Assembly: GCF_030704535.1 (NCBI RefSeq) | Contig: NC_081819.1 | Coordinates: 19,006,001 to 19,070,000, forward strand | From: Vitis vinifera | Taxonomy: Eukaryota > Streptophyta > Magnoliopsida > Vitales > Vitaceae | Length of the DNA stretch: 64,000 bases | Direction of reading: 5' to 3' | In this document: piece after piece, positions 1 through 9,699 of the stretch | Numbering within the stretch: position 1 is the stretch's first letter | How the letters are laid out: each line of letters starts with the position of its first letter | The notes under the pieces: model-generated | What the model was told of the DNA's origin: nothing | The model's input: the letters and a program-made list of their open reading frames with translations, nothing else | Databases searched by the model: none | Made by a program: the position numbers and the translations under genes

Positions 1-882
1 CAACCATAACAGGTTCAAGGCCACTAATCCGATGCTCTGGCTGGCAGAAAAACAAGAACATTCAATTCCAAAGCTCAAAATTTTTTATAGATAAAGCAAA
101 ATATCTGCAGCAGGAAGGAAGATTGCAGATGCAATTCAAAAAGAAGATTATCTTATGAAGCCACCCATCATAAATCATGAAGGGAAGAACAACCCCAAAT
201 CGATATTAATGGTGAAGAGGAACTAAACCTCTACAAATTGGATTAGACATGGGCACATCTTCACAGATTTTGCAGTTTTATTCTCTTTTGTGCAGTTGCA
301 TTGTGAGTGTGTTTCACAACAATGCCTTACCATTAAAATTTTCTAATTCATTTCTACCCCATCAAAGCAATTTGAACTACAGCCTCCCACAACTAAATCC
401 AGGAACAATAACAATTGACATGAAATCCAGAAGAAAGGTGTGGTCAATCATATTATAAGTCTACAAAAGAAAGAAACACACCATGCCTGAACCAAGTGAA
501 AACTTTCACCAAAGCTACCAAGAAAGAATTGAGGAGCATGCTTAAATTTCAATCCTTGAAATAGACCCGCAAAGTTAGAGAATTACAGGATCATTTGGGA
601 ACTTCCATCAAACACAGCTCCCCATGGGATAAACCAGAGATCCAACAATTGTCAGAATCAACCCAGATCAGCTATTCTTACCAAAGAAGAGAACACCCAG
701 TACAGAGAATGGAATAATACCTGTTCAAGATCGATCCTAGAGTCAATTTCGAACATCTGCCGCGACTCGACCCCTCGGAGCCTCCCACATATCAATCTTG
801 TGCATACAAACACAATAAAAGTGGCACTCATCCCAAACCCAATAACAGTAGTAATCAAATTCATCCCACCCAACATCTCCAA
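1..882 (-). CDS. RING-H2-type membrane protein, 5' part only (gene continues past left edge)
   Basis: Two exons are visible. Exon 1 is 882-721 (54 codons, phase 0) and ends CAG|GTATTA. Exon 2 starts at 40 after a CTGCCAG acceptor and runs off the window. Residues 8-32 of exon 1 form one hydrophobic membrane segment (ITTVIGFGMSATFIVFVCTR), followed by a basic stretch. Exon 2 begins PEHRISGLEPVMV, the short conserved block (GLEPVVVAAIP type) that precedes the RING-H2 domain in plant single-pass RING-H2 ubiquitin ligases, as I remember that family. The catalytic RING itself would lie beyond the left edge and is not seen. The first ATG at 882 was taken as start; an in-frame ATG six codons later is an alternative. 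The likely role is an E3 ubiquitin ligase on an endomembrane, inferred from the N-terminal pattern only. Confidence 0.6.
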
Positions 883-1560
883 CCCCAGTTCCCACTCCTC
901 AAAGCCTATTCACAAAACCAAGAAACACCCAGGAGTCTAAATCTATAAATCTACAAAGAATATGAAAGTAAAAACAAAGAAAACAGTAACTGCAACACAA
1001 GGTAGATCGAGAAATGGGGCGCTGGTTCTTCAAAAAGCGAGAACACCCACAGCTGCCGCAACAACAACAAACAGCAAAAGTAGAAAAAAAAAAAATCAAA
1101 GAAAAGAAACAAAACCCAGATCAAGTTTGTTGAAGAAATGGGAACTGAGAATTCCCAGATTCAGGAAAACCAATCAAAACCCAAAATTCACAAACTACCC
1201 ATCTGGAATCCTAATCGCTTTGGGTGGACTCAAAGTTATTACTGGAGGGGCCATGAACGGATGGTGTGGATCAAGGAAGGAGACAGTTCGTTTTCTTGCT
1301 CTTTGGAAGGGTATTCGCGGGGTCCACAGGCGAAGGGACCCACAAAAATTGTGGGGTTCTGATCAGACGGTTGACAGGGGGTGTGGGTTTTGGCGGCAAA
1401 AGGGGTTCAACGGTAAAAAAAAAGTGGATTTTGTAGGATTGTGGATTGTTGAGGATGATGACGCTGATGTTTTCCGGGTGCCGAGAATCTCTCTCTTTTT
1501 CTCAGAGAGAGAGATGTGGGTTTGCTTTTGCATCTCCTAGTCTCATTCTTCTCAACCTTA
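883..1560 (-). promoter_or_regulatory. Probable 5' leader and promoter of the RING-H2-type gene
   Basis: This lies upstream of the ATG at 882 on the minus strand. It carries pyrimidine/purine tracts and an inverted repeat at 1487-1515 (ATCTCTCTC, then a short T-rich loop, then GAGAGAGAT). Such CT/GA-rich patches are common around plant transcription starts. No clear TATA box was seen. Long plus-strand open frames here have no recognisable product and were not called. Confidence 0.3.
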
Positions 1561-3075
1561 CTGCTTCTGGATAAGACTCAGTCCTCTCTCTGTGTCTCAT
1601 CTTCAATTATTGACTTTGTTTATTGAAGTGAGTGAGTTTTCTCCGTTAGTGGTTTTGGTCTAAATTGTACTTGATGCCTCTTCAGATACTTTTGACTTCC
1701 TTGTCCCCATACTTCCTTTACAAGAAAAGAAAATGAAAGGAAATTTTCTACAAGATTTCTTTTGGCTACTCCAAATATGAAATATTAATTTATTTATTTT
1801 TTAATATGGATGCTGTTCTTGTTTGAAAACCTCAAACAAGTCGAAATAAGTATTTATGATTTTCTTCCCTTTTGATAGAAAAGCCTGAAGCACCTTGATG
1901 GGTATATCAACTTCCTCCATTTTTCTGTCAAATAAATACATTTTGAATTAAATAATGTTTAATTTGTTAATGATTCTAATAATTTTTAAAAAAATATATA
2001 TTAAAATTAAAAATATAAAAATTAATCTCAAGATTTCCCAAACTAAAATTGATTCTAAATAATAATTTAAGTTTTTCTTTTCCATAAAATTTTAATTTTT
2101 CTGAATTTTCTCAAATTTAATAGTTGGATTCATTAGTAATTTTTAAAAATGATTTGAAATTAAAAATTAAATATCAAATTTGTTTTGAACCAAAGCTAGG
2201 AGGGTTATGTCAAATTTTCTACTAAATGTAATATATATTTGAAATTTTCCATTAGCAAACTAACTTCAAATTAAATAAAATTTGATGTGTTGAATTCTTT
2301 AGCAAGCCTAATAATTTTTAAAAATAATTTGAAACTTAGAATTAAGTCCTCACTACCATAATTTGCTAGATAGAGTGGTCAAAAGATGTATCTGTAATGA
2401 AAATTGATATCATAATTTTGATTTACTTATATATTTTAAAAATAAATTATAATTGTTTTAATAATTTATTTTAAATAAGATATTGTTAATTTTCATTTTC
2501 TAAAATTTTATTATTTATATTCAATAAAAATAAATTTATTACTTTATTAAAATATTAATATGCATACTTTATAATTTTTATTAAAATATTATTACTTAAT
2601 TTAAAAATATATGATTTATGTTGTTTCACCAATGTCACTATTTTTAAATTGTAGTATTATATTAATTACTTTAAAATATTCTCCTAGTTTGTATTTAGTT
2701 TTTTATTATTTAATATTTATTTTAAGTTAAATAGGAATTTTGTGTAAAATTTTAAAATATTATAATTCATTCTTAATTCTAAAAAAAATTACCATTTATT
2801 TTTATTAAATAATATGATTTTAATATTTATTGAAGAATTTGATAAATTGAGAAATGTTTGGGTTTATTAAGTATCTGGAAAGGGTATTTTTGGAATTAAA
2901 GGTAAATCACTGTTGCAAGAGAAATTATTTCAAGCAGGAAAAATGGTGGAAAATTTTGAAAAATGGCTTTTGTTCAAGTTCAACAGAGAATATGGCAAGA
3001 AAATGTGAGGAGTGGGGCATGGTTCAAGGGGCTTGAAGACATTGTTTTCCCCTCTTTTTTATCACTTTTTCATTT

Positions 3076-3270
3076 ATTTTCTAGAAAATAGTGTTTTTTA
3101 AGTTATTTTTTAAAAATTGTATTAGAAAATAATTATACAAATATAAAAAATAATCAAAAATAAAATTTATTTTTAAGAAATATTTAAAAATATTAAAACA
3201 AGTTGACAATATTTTAAATCCCCAGACATACTTTTGATAGGAAAACAATTTTTGAAAAATATTCCCTAGC
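3076..3270. repeat. MITE-like AT-rich relic, same family as 55983-56292
   Basis: The interior (AGAAAATAATTATACAAATA, then AAAATAATCAAAAATAAAAT and AAATATTTAAAAATATTAAAAC) lines up by eye with the interior of the foldback element at 55983-56292. Its ends are more decayed here. Family assignment to hAT-like MITEs is an inference from the TTTGATAATTG-like ends of the better copy. Confidence 0.35.
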
Positions 3271-4264
3271 ATCCCTTAATTTCCTTTGCCAGCTAAAAGG
3301 AAGAATTCTTGCATCTGTGACAGAGTACTTGTTCCATCATTAATATTCTTGTCTCAGTATCAATCTTTCTCTTCATTTTTGGTAAACCCCACCTCCTTTT
3401 CTTCTCCCTTTCTTGGAATATTTTGTGGAAAAGGAAAGAGAAAAAAAAGAAAGGGGAAAAGCCTTTTGTTTTGGGTATAAAGGCTCTCAACCATCTTGCA
3501 ATTTACAAGATCAGAGTCTAGAGAAGAATCCATGATGGAGCCAGTTTGATGTATGACATAGCATTTGCCCTATTGGCAGTGAGAAGAACACAGAACCTGA
3601 TAAAAACAAGTGTCCCATAAATAATCCATGATGGCTTGAGAATAAGCCCAAATCCAAGTTTCAAACCCTGCCTGGAAGATAAATCAATCTAGTATTCTTG
3701 AAAAACACTTCAGTTATGACATATGAACCCCTTGAATCGCTTGAAATAGTAGAGATAAAGAAGAAGCTAAAACAACCTCAATCCATTTGATTTCCATGGA
3801 AATATAAGAACAGAAATCTAAATTCAAAATCTTTTAGAACCCTTCCTGTTTTCCTACACCTCCTCAACAGTCATATTGTAAGATTTTTAGTGCATTAGGG
3901 CAACAGAATATTCAGAGACTCACCAGCATTCCAGCATGTTTACTGGTTCCCTTGGCTGCGACGGCATGAGGATTTTCATCTTTGATCCAATCAACTAATT
4001 CATTTTGTTAATTGAATATAAGTAAATCCAAGTGAAAAGGGTCCTAATAATTTCCTTCATTTCAAGAAAACATGGCAAACATTTGAAAGCATACCAAGTT
4101 TGATAGTATGAAATAAAGCAGGTGGAGTAGCCGAGATCTGATTAGATTTTACATTTAGTTTAGGTTGCTAGGTAATCAAACAAACTGACACGAAAATAAT
4201 CTACGTCTTTTGATATATATAAAACAGGAAAAAAAAAAAATCAAGTAACTATTAGTCAATCAGG

Positions 4265-4370
4265 GCTATCTCTATGATTCAAAAAGAAGTTAGATCCAAA
4301 CAAGCAAAGCTATCTCTATGATTCAAAAAGAAGTTAGATTCAAACAAGCATAGCTCCCTCTATGACTCCC
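4265..4370. repeat. 44-bp direct tandem repeat, about 2.4 copies
   Basis: Units start at 4265, 4309 and 4353 (each beginning GCTATCTCTATGATTC or a variant). Units 1 and 2 differ at only a few positions; the third is partial and diverged (GCTCCCTCTATGACTC). It is non-coding and lies in the RING-EG16 intergenic region. Confidence 0.8.
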
Positions 4371-6006
4371 ATTTTTGAAAAGACGGGAAATAATATTAAA
4401 GAAAAGGAGATAAAGCAATGTACATCCTAGCTGAAGTATGGACACTAGCATTATCAATCAAAATCCATGTAAGCTTAGAAGGGAACTCACTATATAAAAA
4501 AAAATCTCAGAAGTTTTATAACAGTGAAATGTGATACAAGTTAAAAAGCACCATGTATTTTGTAGTGAAGGTTATAGATTTTGGTTTTTGGTTTAAACTT
4601 CTGGTCGCCTATGATTCGAACATAAGGTATATTGTAGTCAAAGTTACAAGTCAAAGTTACAAATTTTACAACTTCGTCTCATAAAAGTTTAGAAACCAAC
4701 AAAAGTTACAAGCTAACTTGTAGAAAAATAAACCTAAATATATAAACAACTGCTGTTCACCAAAGGCCTAGATGATGAAGAAATTTGATTATACTTACTC
4801 CATAATGATCCAAAAGGCATGTTTGCAAACAAGAATTCAGGGCCCTTGACAACTTCAACCCTAGTCAAAACAAGATGGAACCACCAACTGATTTGTCCTA
4901 CTTTACAATCCTTTATTCTTTCCATACCAATCACATTGATCCGAGATATTCCAAATAAAATTTATAATACTTTGGATTATAGTATAATTTCCAAAAAGAG
5001 CCTTTCCATATTTTTTAGTAATTATAAATTGATAATCAATTCGATAAGCATAGGATCAGAATAGATGCTACGAAAGGAATATTTATAGCCTTACCAGGTG
5101 AATTAATTCTACAAAAAGATAAGTGGGTGGATCAACAAAGCTGGCCAACCATTAAGAGCTTGGCCTGCCCTCCTGGTGAATTCCTGACAACAATATCTAC
5201 CTGAAACAAACTGCCTCAAAACCAAAACTATGATGAGAAAATTTCTCAAAACACGATCATTAATTTCCCAAGTTATTCAGGATACAAGGTATGTAGTGTT
5301 GTTTTGTTATTTCCATAGGAAATCAATATCAAAACAGCCACATCTAATACATGTTAGGAAATGCCACCAAACCACTTAGTAGGACGAATGATCCATTCAC
5401 TTTTTGCTTCTTATAAATGAATTAAACCTCAATACTTTGACACATGTTGGTGCATCAAATTCAATTCTGCTCTCAAGATCAACACAGAACTACGCATCCA
5501 TCTTTCCAATGTTAGGTTCCCTTTTAGTACTCAACCAACTAAACGCAAAGGTCAAAAGAAAGCGATGGAACACCAATTCTTCATCACAACATCTATTCTA
5601 TTATTTCTATTTCTTCACTTTCCTTACCTTCATCATTGGGAACCACTATATGGAATACAATTTCTTATAGATTAGTTTATCAAAGAAACAATAGAAAAGC
5701 ACACACACCAAGCTACAAAATTTCAACAGAATTGAGAAGTACAATTAAAGGCATTTAGATAATTCTCACCAAACATTTAATTTGAGTACAAGAAATGGAC
5801 ATTTTATTCAATCAAGTGGCAAACAAAACAACAAAAACCAACCAAACCCAGAAAATCCAAACCAACCAACAACATTCCACTGGAAGATAATCCAATTATT
5901 AGAGAACAGAATCTCAACAAGGGAAAAGGAAAAGAAACAAGTGATTCTGCCAAATTCTCACATACCGACCTCACCAAATCAAGAAACCGTGTCACAAATC
6001 GCCAGC

Positions 6007-6633
6007 TTACTCCACAGCAGTTCCAACTGGTACATTTACATTCTTGTAGAGGCAAATATAGGGTGCATCACACCCCACATAAGGCCCAGTCCACCTCCCT
6101 TCATCAATGTAGCTAGCATCCCAAACTGAGGCATACAGAAACATGGGTTTCTGTGGAAACCCTTCTCCATCAGCTCTCACCACCGACCTAATTACTTTCC
6201 CATCAATCAACCATTGGATCAAATCTGGACCCCACTTGATGACATACTCGTGAAACCCATCAGAACAGTCGAAACCCAGATCGTGTATAGCTTCTCTGTT
6301 TCCAGTCCCCGCAGTGTAGTAATTTGTCTGCACGATTCGCTTGTCTTTGCCCAAGAATTCGAAGTCAATTTCGTCTTGGGACTTGTCGCCTTCGAGAGAG
6401 GACAGATAGATGTTGAAGTTGAGGCCGCTGGTGTTGCCTTTGGGGCACTGGATGAGGGAGCTAAAGGTGCCGTATTGGAAACGGGTGGTGGAGCGCCACC
6501 GCGAGCCGCCGCGGTGGTCAAAGGTGAGGGTGATGGTGGAGGATTCCGGGGAATGGGTGCATGATTCGGGACAGTAGTCGACGGCAATGAACTTTAGGGG
6601 TTGGGCCTCGTGGTGGAGAGAAGGATCCGCCAT
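6007..6633 (-). CDS. EG16: GH16 endo-glucanase of the EG16 subfamily
   Basis: Single-exon gene of 208 residues. It carries the GH16 clan-B active-site motif DEIDFEFLG at residues 87-95, so E88 is the expected nucleophile, D90 the helper and E92 the acid/base. Aromatic residues WFW-like at 135-141 and YASVWDASY at 167-175 match the xyloglucan endotransglucosylase/hydrolase fold. It lacks the N-terminal signal peptide and the C-terminal XET_C extension of true XTH proteins (usually about 290 residues). That combination defines plant EG16 enzymes, which cut mixed-linkage glucan and xyloglucan with broad specificity and are regarded as close to the bacterial licheninase-XTH transition. The product is predicted to have no classical secretion signal. 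The ATG at 6633 is the first in frame and the length fits the family. Only its distance from a true XTH rests on memory. Confidence 0.9.
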   Translation of the reverse strand: MADPSLHHEAQPLKFIAVDYCPESCTHSPESSTITLTFDHRGGSRWRSTTRFQYGTFSSLIQCPKGNTSGLNFNIYLSSLEGDKSQDEIDFEFLGKDKRIVQTNYYTAGTGNREAIHDLGFDCSDGFHEYVIKWGPDLIQWLIDGKVIRSVVRADGEGFPQKPMFLYASVWDASYIDEGRWTGPYVGCDAPYICLYKNVNVPVGTAVE

Positions 6634-6705
6634 TGGAGTTGCAGAGAATGGGAGGACAGATTATTTTGGTCAACGAAACGTGGAAAGACTCTCAGATCAG
6701 ATGAC

Positions 6706-6800
6706 GTCGATTCACATCTTGCTTTCTGATTGGTTTTTCAATTAATCAAACGACCGTCGATTCACATCTTGCTTCCTGATTGGTTTTCTTAATTGATTAA
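6706..6800. repeat. 50-bp direct tandem duplication in the EG16 promoter
   Basis: GTCGATTCACATCTTGCTT begins at 6706 and again at 6756. The copies share CTGATTGG (an inverted CCAAT box) and an AATTAATCAA or AATTGATTAA tail. They lie 70-170 bp upstream of the EG16 ATG (minus strand), so the duplication doubles a possible CCAAT element. TGACGTCGA at 6703-6711 adds an ACGT-core site at the gene-proximal edge. Confidence 0.75.
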
Positions 6801-8079
6801 TTGTGGTATGATTAAAGTAAATGCAAATGGATGTTCCGTTAAAAACAAGAAAGATGTCTTTTCCATCTCTTCTATTATATCAATTTTCTTTTCCAATATA
6901 ACATGAAGAAATGTCAGATATAATAAGCTCCTTAATATTAGGAAATTTTCATAATTTTTTTAAAATTTAAAATTACATATTTAACTTTAATAAAATTTTA
7001 AAAATCATTTTTATTTAAATTTAAAAAATTAAATAATTATTAACTAGGATTTGATATATGCTTCTTTTAAAAACTTTTTTTTTTTTCTACAATTCCATAT
7101 TCCACGATCAAGATGGGATGTAAATTGTAGTTTGCAATGGAATCCGGGAAGGGCTAAGGACTTGAGTTCTTCTTAGACGATTGGACTAAATGGGCTTCTA
7201 ATTCCCATCCAAAGGACAAACAAAGGCACATGGACTTCCAGTAGAGGCCCATAATATTGGGCTTTGGATTTACTGGGCATGTTTCGTGTAAATCGAGGAA
7301 AACAGACGAAGCATCTTTATCCACTAAACAAGCACGAGAGGATGATTAGTTGTTTTCCCTTTTGTTCTTTATTCAGTGGCATATGTTATAAAATAGGAGC
7401 ATAAAAGACTGCTGACTGGTAAGGGAGCCAAGCAACATTGACTCATTTCAAGTTCTTGGAGTTTCTGAGGTTGGTGACCGAGTCGCCTCACCTCAATAAC
7501 AACGATTTCCGGTATCGAAAAGCTTCATCTGCAACCCAACATTAGTAAATGGACAAGGGTATAGAATAGCTATGCGAATGAGGAGGGTCAACTACGAGGC
7601 AAAATGAGCAGAATCCTAGAGCATTTGCAAGCTACATATGAAACAAACACATTGTTTTTCTACACCCCATTGGCCCCCCACCTGTTGTCAATCTCTATTT
7701 TACCATTAATCTAGGCCAGAGGCCGAGTAATAGACATGTGCCGCGTGCAATTCCACAATGTGTTTTGAGCCCAAAATCCCTATCATGAGACGACAAATCT
7801 CTCATTTCCACACCTAGAGGAATGGAAGTGCTGGGAATCTTCAAGGCCGCAGTTCATCGACTATGGTCCTAATCCAAGGGCCACCTTAACGATTGGACTG
7901 GAAGTTTTCTCCCTAAACTACCCTCGAGTTATCAACTAACCCGCATTGTGATGTATGAGAAATATTGTAGAATTTGTTCACTTACAGTGGCAGGTTGGTC
8001 TCCGCAATGCAACCAACACAAAGGACACGGTACGGAGCTTGAGCCCACAAATCATTCTTTCTCCAATTGCTAAACTCCA
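6801..8079. other. Intergenic region, no gene recognised
   Basis: 6840-7110 is AT-rich. 7110-8079 is more balanced in composition but shows no long open frame on either strand and no recognised repeat. It may be the remains of an old gene or element. I could not identify it. Confidence 0.4.
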
Positions 8080-8250
8080 ATGGCTACCTCTGCGTCACTA
8101 CCAATTAAACTAACTTTCCCGCCGGATTTAAAATTCGGATCCAACGTTCCATATCCGCTCTTCATTCACAAGCAGACAAACTTGAACCGCCTTTCCTTTG
8201 TCGCCTCCTTGCTGTTACTTTCCCCACTTAAGCCGTCTGGCTTGGGATGA
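8080..8250 (+). CDS. Orphan 56-residue ORF resembling a chloroplast/thylakoid targeting peptide
   Basis: ATG at 8080 in good context (CCAATGGCT), stop TGA at 8248-8250. The product starts MATSASLPIKLTF, is rich in Ser, Leu and basic residues with almost no acidic residue (one Asp), and ends with a hydrophobic core (FVASLLLLSPL) after an asparagine/arginine stretch. This is the layout of a bipartite plastid-lumen targeting sequence. No downstream exon that would supply a mature protein was found before the ERF gene, and no convincing splice donor lies near its end. It could be a dead first exon, an exon captured by a transposon, or chance. Too short for a standard 60-codon cut-off. Confidence 0.25.
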   Translation: MATSASLPIKLTFPPDLKFGSNVPYPLFIHKQTNLNRLSFVASLLLLSPLKPSGLG

Positions 8251-8740
8251 AGTCACAACTTTGGAGCTGACTGGCTGTGGCATTAGCTTCCAAGGAATCG
8301 CTTTAGATAAGCTTGGGTTACTTCTGAAACTTCACCTGTGTCAATACAAACTCATGCATAAATGACATTTTTATAACCCAACATATTTGGTATAAATTTT
8401 TGGTACAGATTTTCTGATAAGTAGAATTCAAGCCATTGAAATTTGCCCATGAGATTTTAAGTCTTTTCTTGTTTTTTTCTTTTTCTTTTCTTCTTCTTCT
8501 TCTGTTTTATTTTTCCTTTTTTTTTTTTGTTAATGGTCAGTTTTACATGCATTTTCTGTTTATTACTGAGCAGAATAATTACCTTTACATTTCACTAGCT
8601 GATAAGGAAATCAAGCCTAGCTGAGGGGGTTAGCAAGGACATCACGCATCAGAATGAAGATAGAAAATTTAATAGGAAAAAAACAAACAAATAATGGAGA
8701 AGAGATATACCTTATATTCATTAATTAAACTTGGAATCAT
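8251..8740. other. Upstream flank of the ERF gene
   Basis: Contains a pyrimidine-rich tract around 8461-8530 and AT-rich DNA. No coding sequence was recognised. Confidence 0.4.
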
Positions 8741-8742
8741 TC

Positions 8743-8750
8743 TATTTATA
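8743..8750 (+). promoter_or_regulatory. Likely TATA box of the ERF gene
   Basis: TATTTATA, 134 bp upstream of the ATG at 8884, at a plausible distance for a short leader. Assigned from consensus and position only. Confidence 0.45.
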
Positions 8751-8883
8751 GTGCCAGATCAGTACCACCAATGCTTATCTGTGCATCATATGCAGTCATA
8801 GAATTTATTACTCCTACCGATCTTCATTGAACCAGGAAAGTCCATCACAGCTTGACCTAGCTCTTCTTGTGACTTTGGCCGTA

Positions 8884-9699
8884 ATGGCATCCACCAAAAC
8901 TACTTCTGCAGCCACCTCTACAACCAACACCATGGCACAACCAAGCAAACCAGCGGTTCGTAGATTTGTAGGTGTTCGACAAAGACCTTCAGGAAGATGG
9001 GTTGCAGAAATTAAGGACTCATCACAACGGGTAAGACTATGGCTAGGAACGTATGATACCCCTGAAGAAGCAGCTCGGGCTTATGACGAAGCTGCCAGAG
9101 CTCTACGAGGGGAGAATGCCAGAACCAACTTTGCGCCAGTTAATCCCAATTCATACCAATCGGGTTCCTCCCCTTCTAAGGGTGGGTTCGTGTCAGAATC
9201 TGAGGAGCGGAATGGGCTCAGCTTCTCTTCCTTGAAAGCCAAACTTAGCAAGAACTTGCAAAGTATCATGGCTAGGACATCAGATAATAAATCATCTAAA
9301 AGCAGAGTAAGTGATCACTTCACTTTCGCTAGCATATTCCACTCAAGGAGTTACCATTACCAAAGCCCTGTTGACATGAAGAGTATGGAGAAGGTGGTGC
9401 AACCAAGCATCATTGTCCCACATGTTGCAGATGAGCCCTCGTGGGAAAGCTCAAGTGTGTCAGATTGTAGTACGGAATGGGTTGGATTCCGGCAACATGG
9501 ATTGGATTCTGATGGATCAGATATTGGAGAGATTTCTGCTAGCGAACAAGGGTTTGTTGATCAAATGATGGGGTGGATAGATAGTCCAGAGTTGAGCATC
9601 AGCACGAGTGAAGTCTCAAGGAGTAAAAGGTTCAAGGTCTCTTCTTCTGTGGTGGTTCCCCCAACCTTTAGTGGCTCTCCATATAATGGTGAGAACTAA
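8884..9699 (+). CDS. AP2/ERF transcription factor, ERN1/RAP2.11-like
   Basis: Intron-less, 271 residues. One AP2/ERF DNA-binding domain spans residues about 28-85 ([18 protein letters not shown], then [30 protein letters not shown]). The variant [15 protein letters not shown], with Gln-Arg-Pro-Ser rather than Arg-Arg-Pro-Trp, is typical of the ERN1/ERN2 and RAP2.11 branch of ERF group V. The remainder is Ser-rich, with an acidic Trp-containing segment ([17 protein letters not shown]) that could be an activation region and a short basic C-terminal motif (SRSKRFK). Predicted role: nuclear GCC-box-type DNA binding. In legumes ERN1 acts in nodulation and in Arabidopsis RAP2.11 acts in low-potassium signalling; the role here is unknown. 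The frame stays open upstream to a TTG at 8827, but the first ATG is at 8884 and gives the family-like N-terminus. Confidence 0.88.
   Translation: MASTKTTSAATSTTNTMAQPSKPAVRRFVGVRQRPSGRWVAEIKDSSQRVRLWLGTYDTPEEAARAYDEAARALRGENARTNFAPVNPNSYQSGSSPSKGGFVSESEERNGLSFSSLKAKLSKNLQSIMARTSDNKSSKSRVSDHFTFASIFHSRSYHYQSPVDMKSMEKVVQPSIIVPHVADEPSWESSSVSDCSTEWVGFRQHGLDSDGSDIGEISASEQGFVDQMMGWIDSPELSISTSEVSRSKRFKVSSSVVVPPTFSGSPYNGEN

Larger units (their letters stand above)
1561..6006. other. Intergenic region, no gene recognised
   Basis: About 1780-3280 is strongly AT-rich and repetitive and contains a MITE-like relic at 3076-3270. From 3280 to 6000 the base composition is more balanced, but open frames are short, unrelated to known families and lack exon-like borders. 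A 44-bp tandem repeat lies at 4265-4370. The last part is presumably the 3' flank of the EG16 gene at 6007. Confidence 0.5.

Noticed and set aside
962-1540. 192-codon plus-strand frame
   Set aside because: Runs antisense to the leader and promoter of the RING-H2-type gene, is Lys/Arg-rich low complexity, and has no known relative.
6214-6564. Open frames overlapping EG16 in other frames or strand
   Set aside because: Shadows of the GC-richer coding sequence; only the minus-strand 6007-6633 frame has a recognisable family.
8827-8883. N-terminal extension of the ERF protein
   Set aside because: The extended frame begins with TTG, not ATG. The first ATG at 8884 gives a normal ERF N-terminus.
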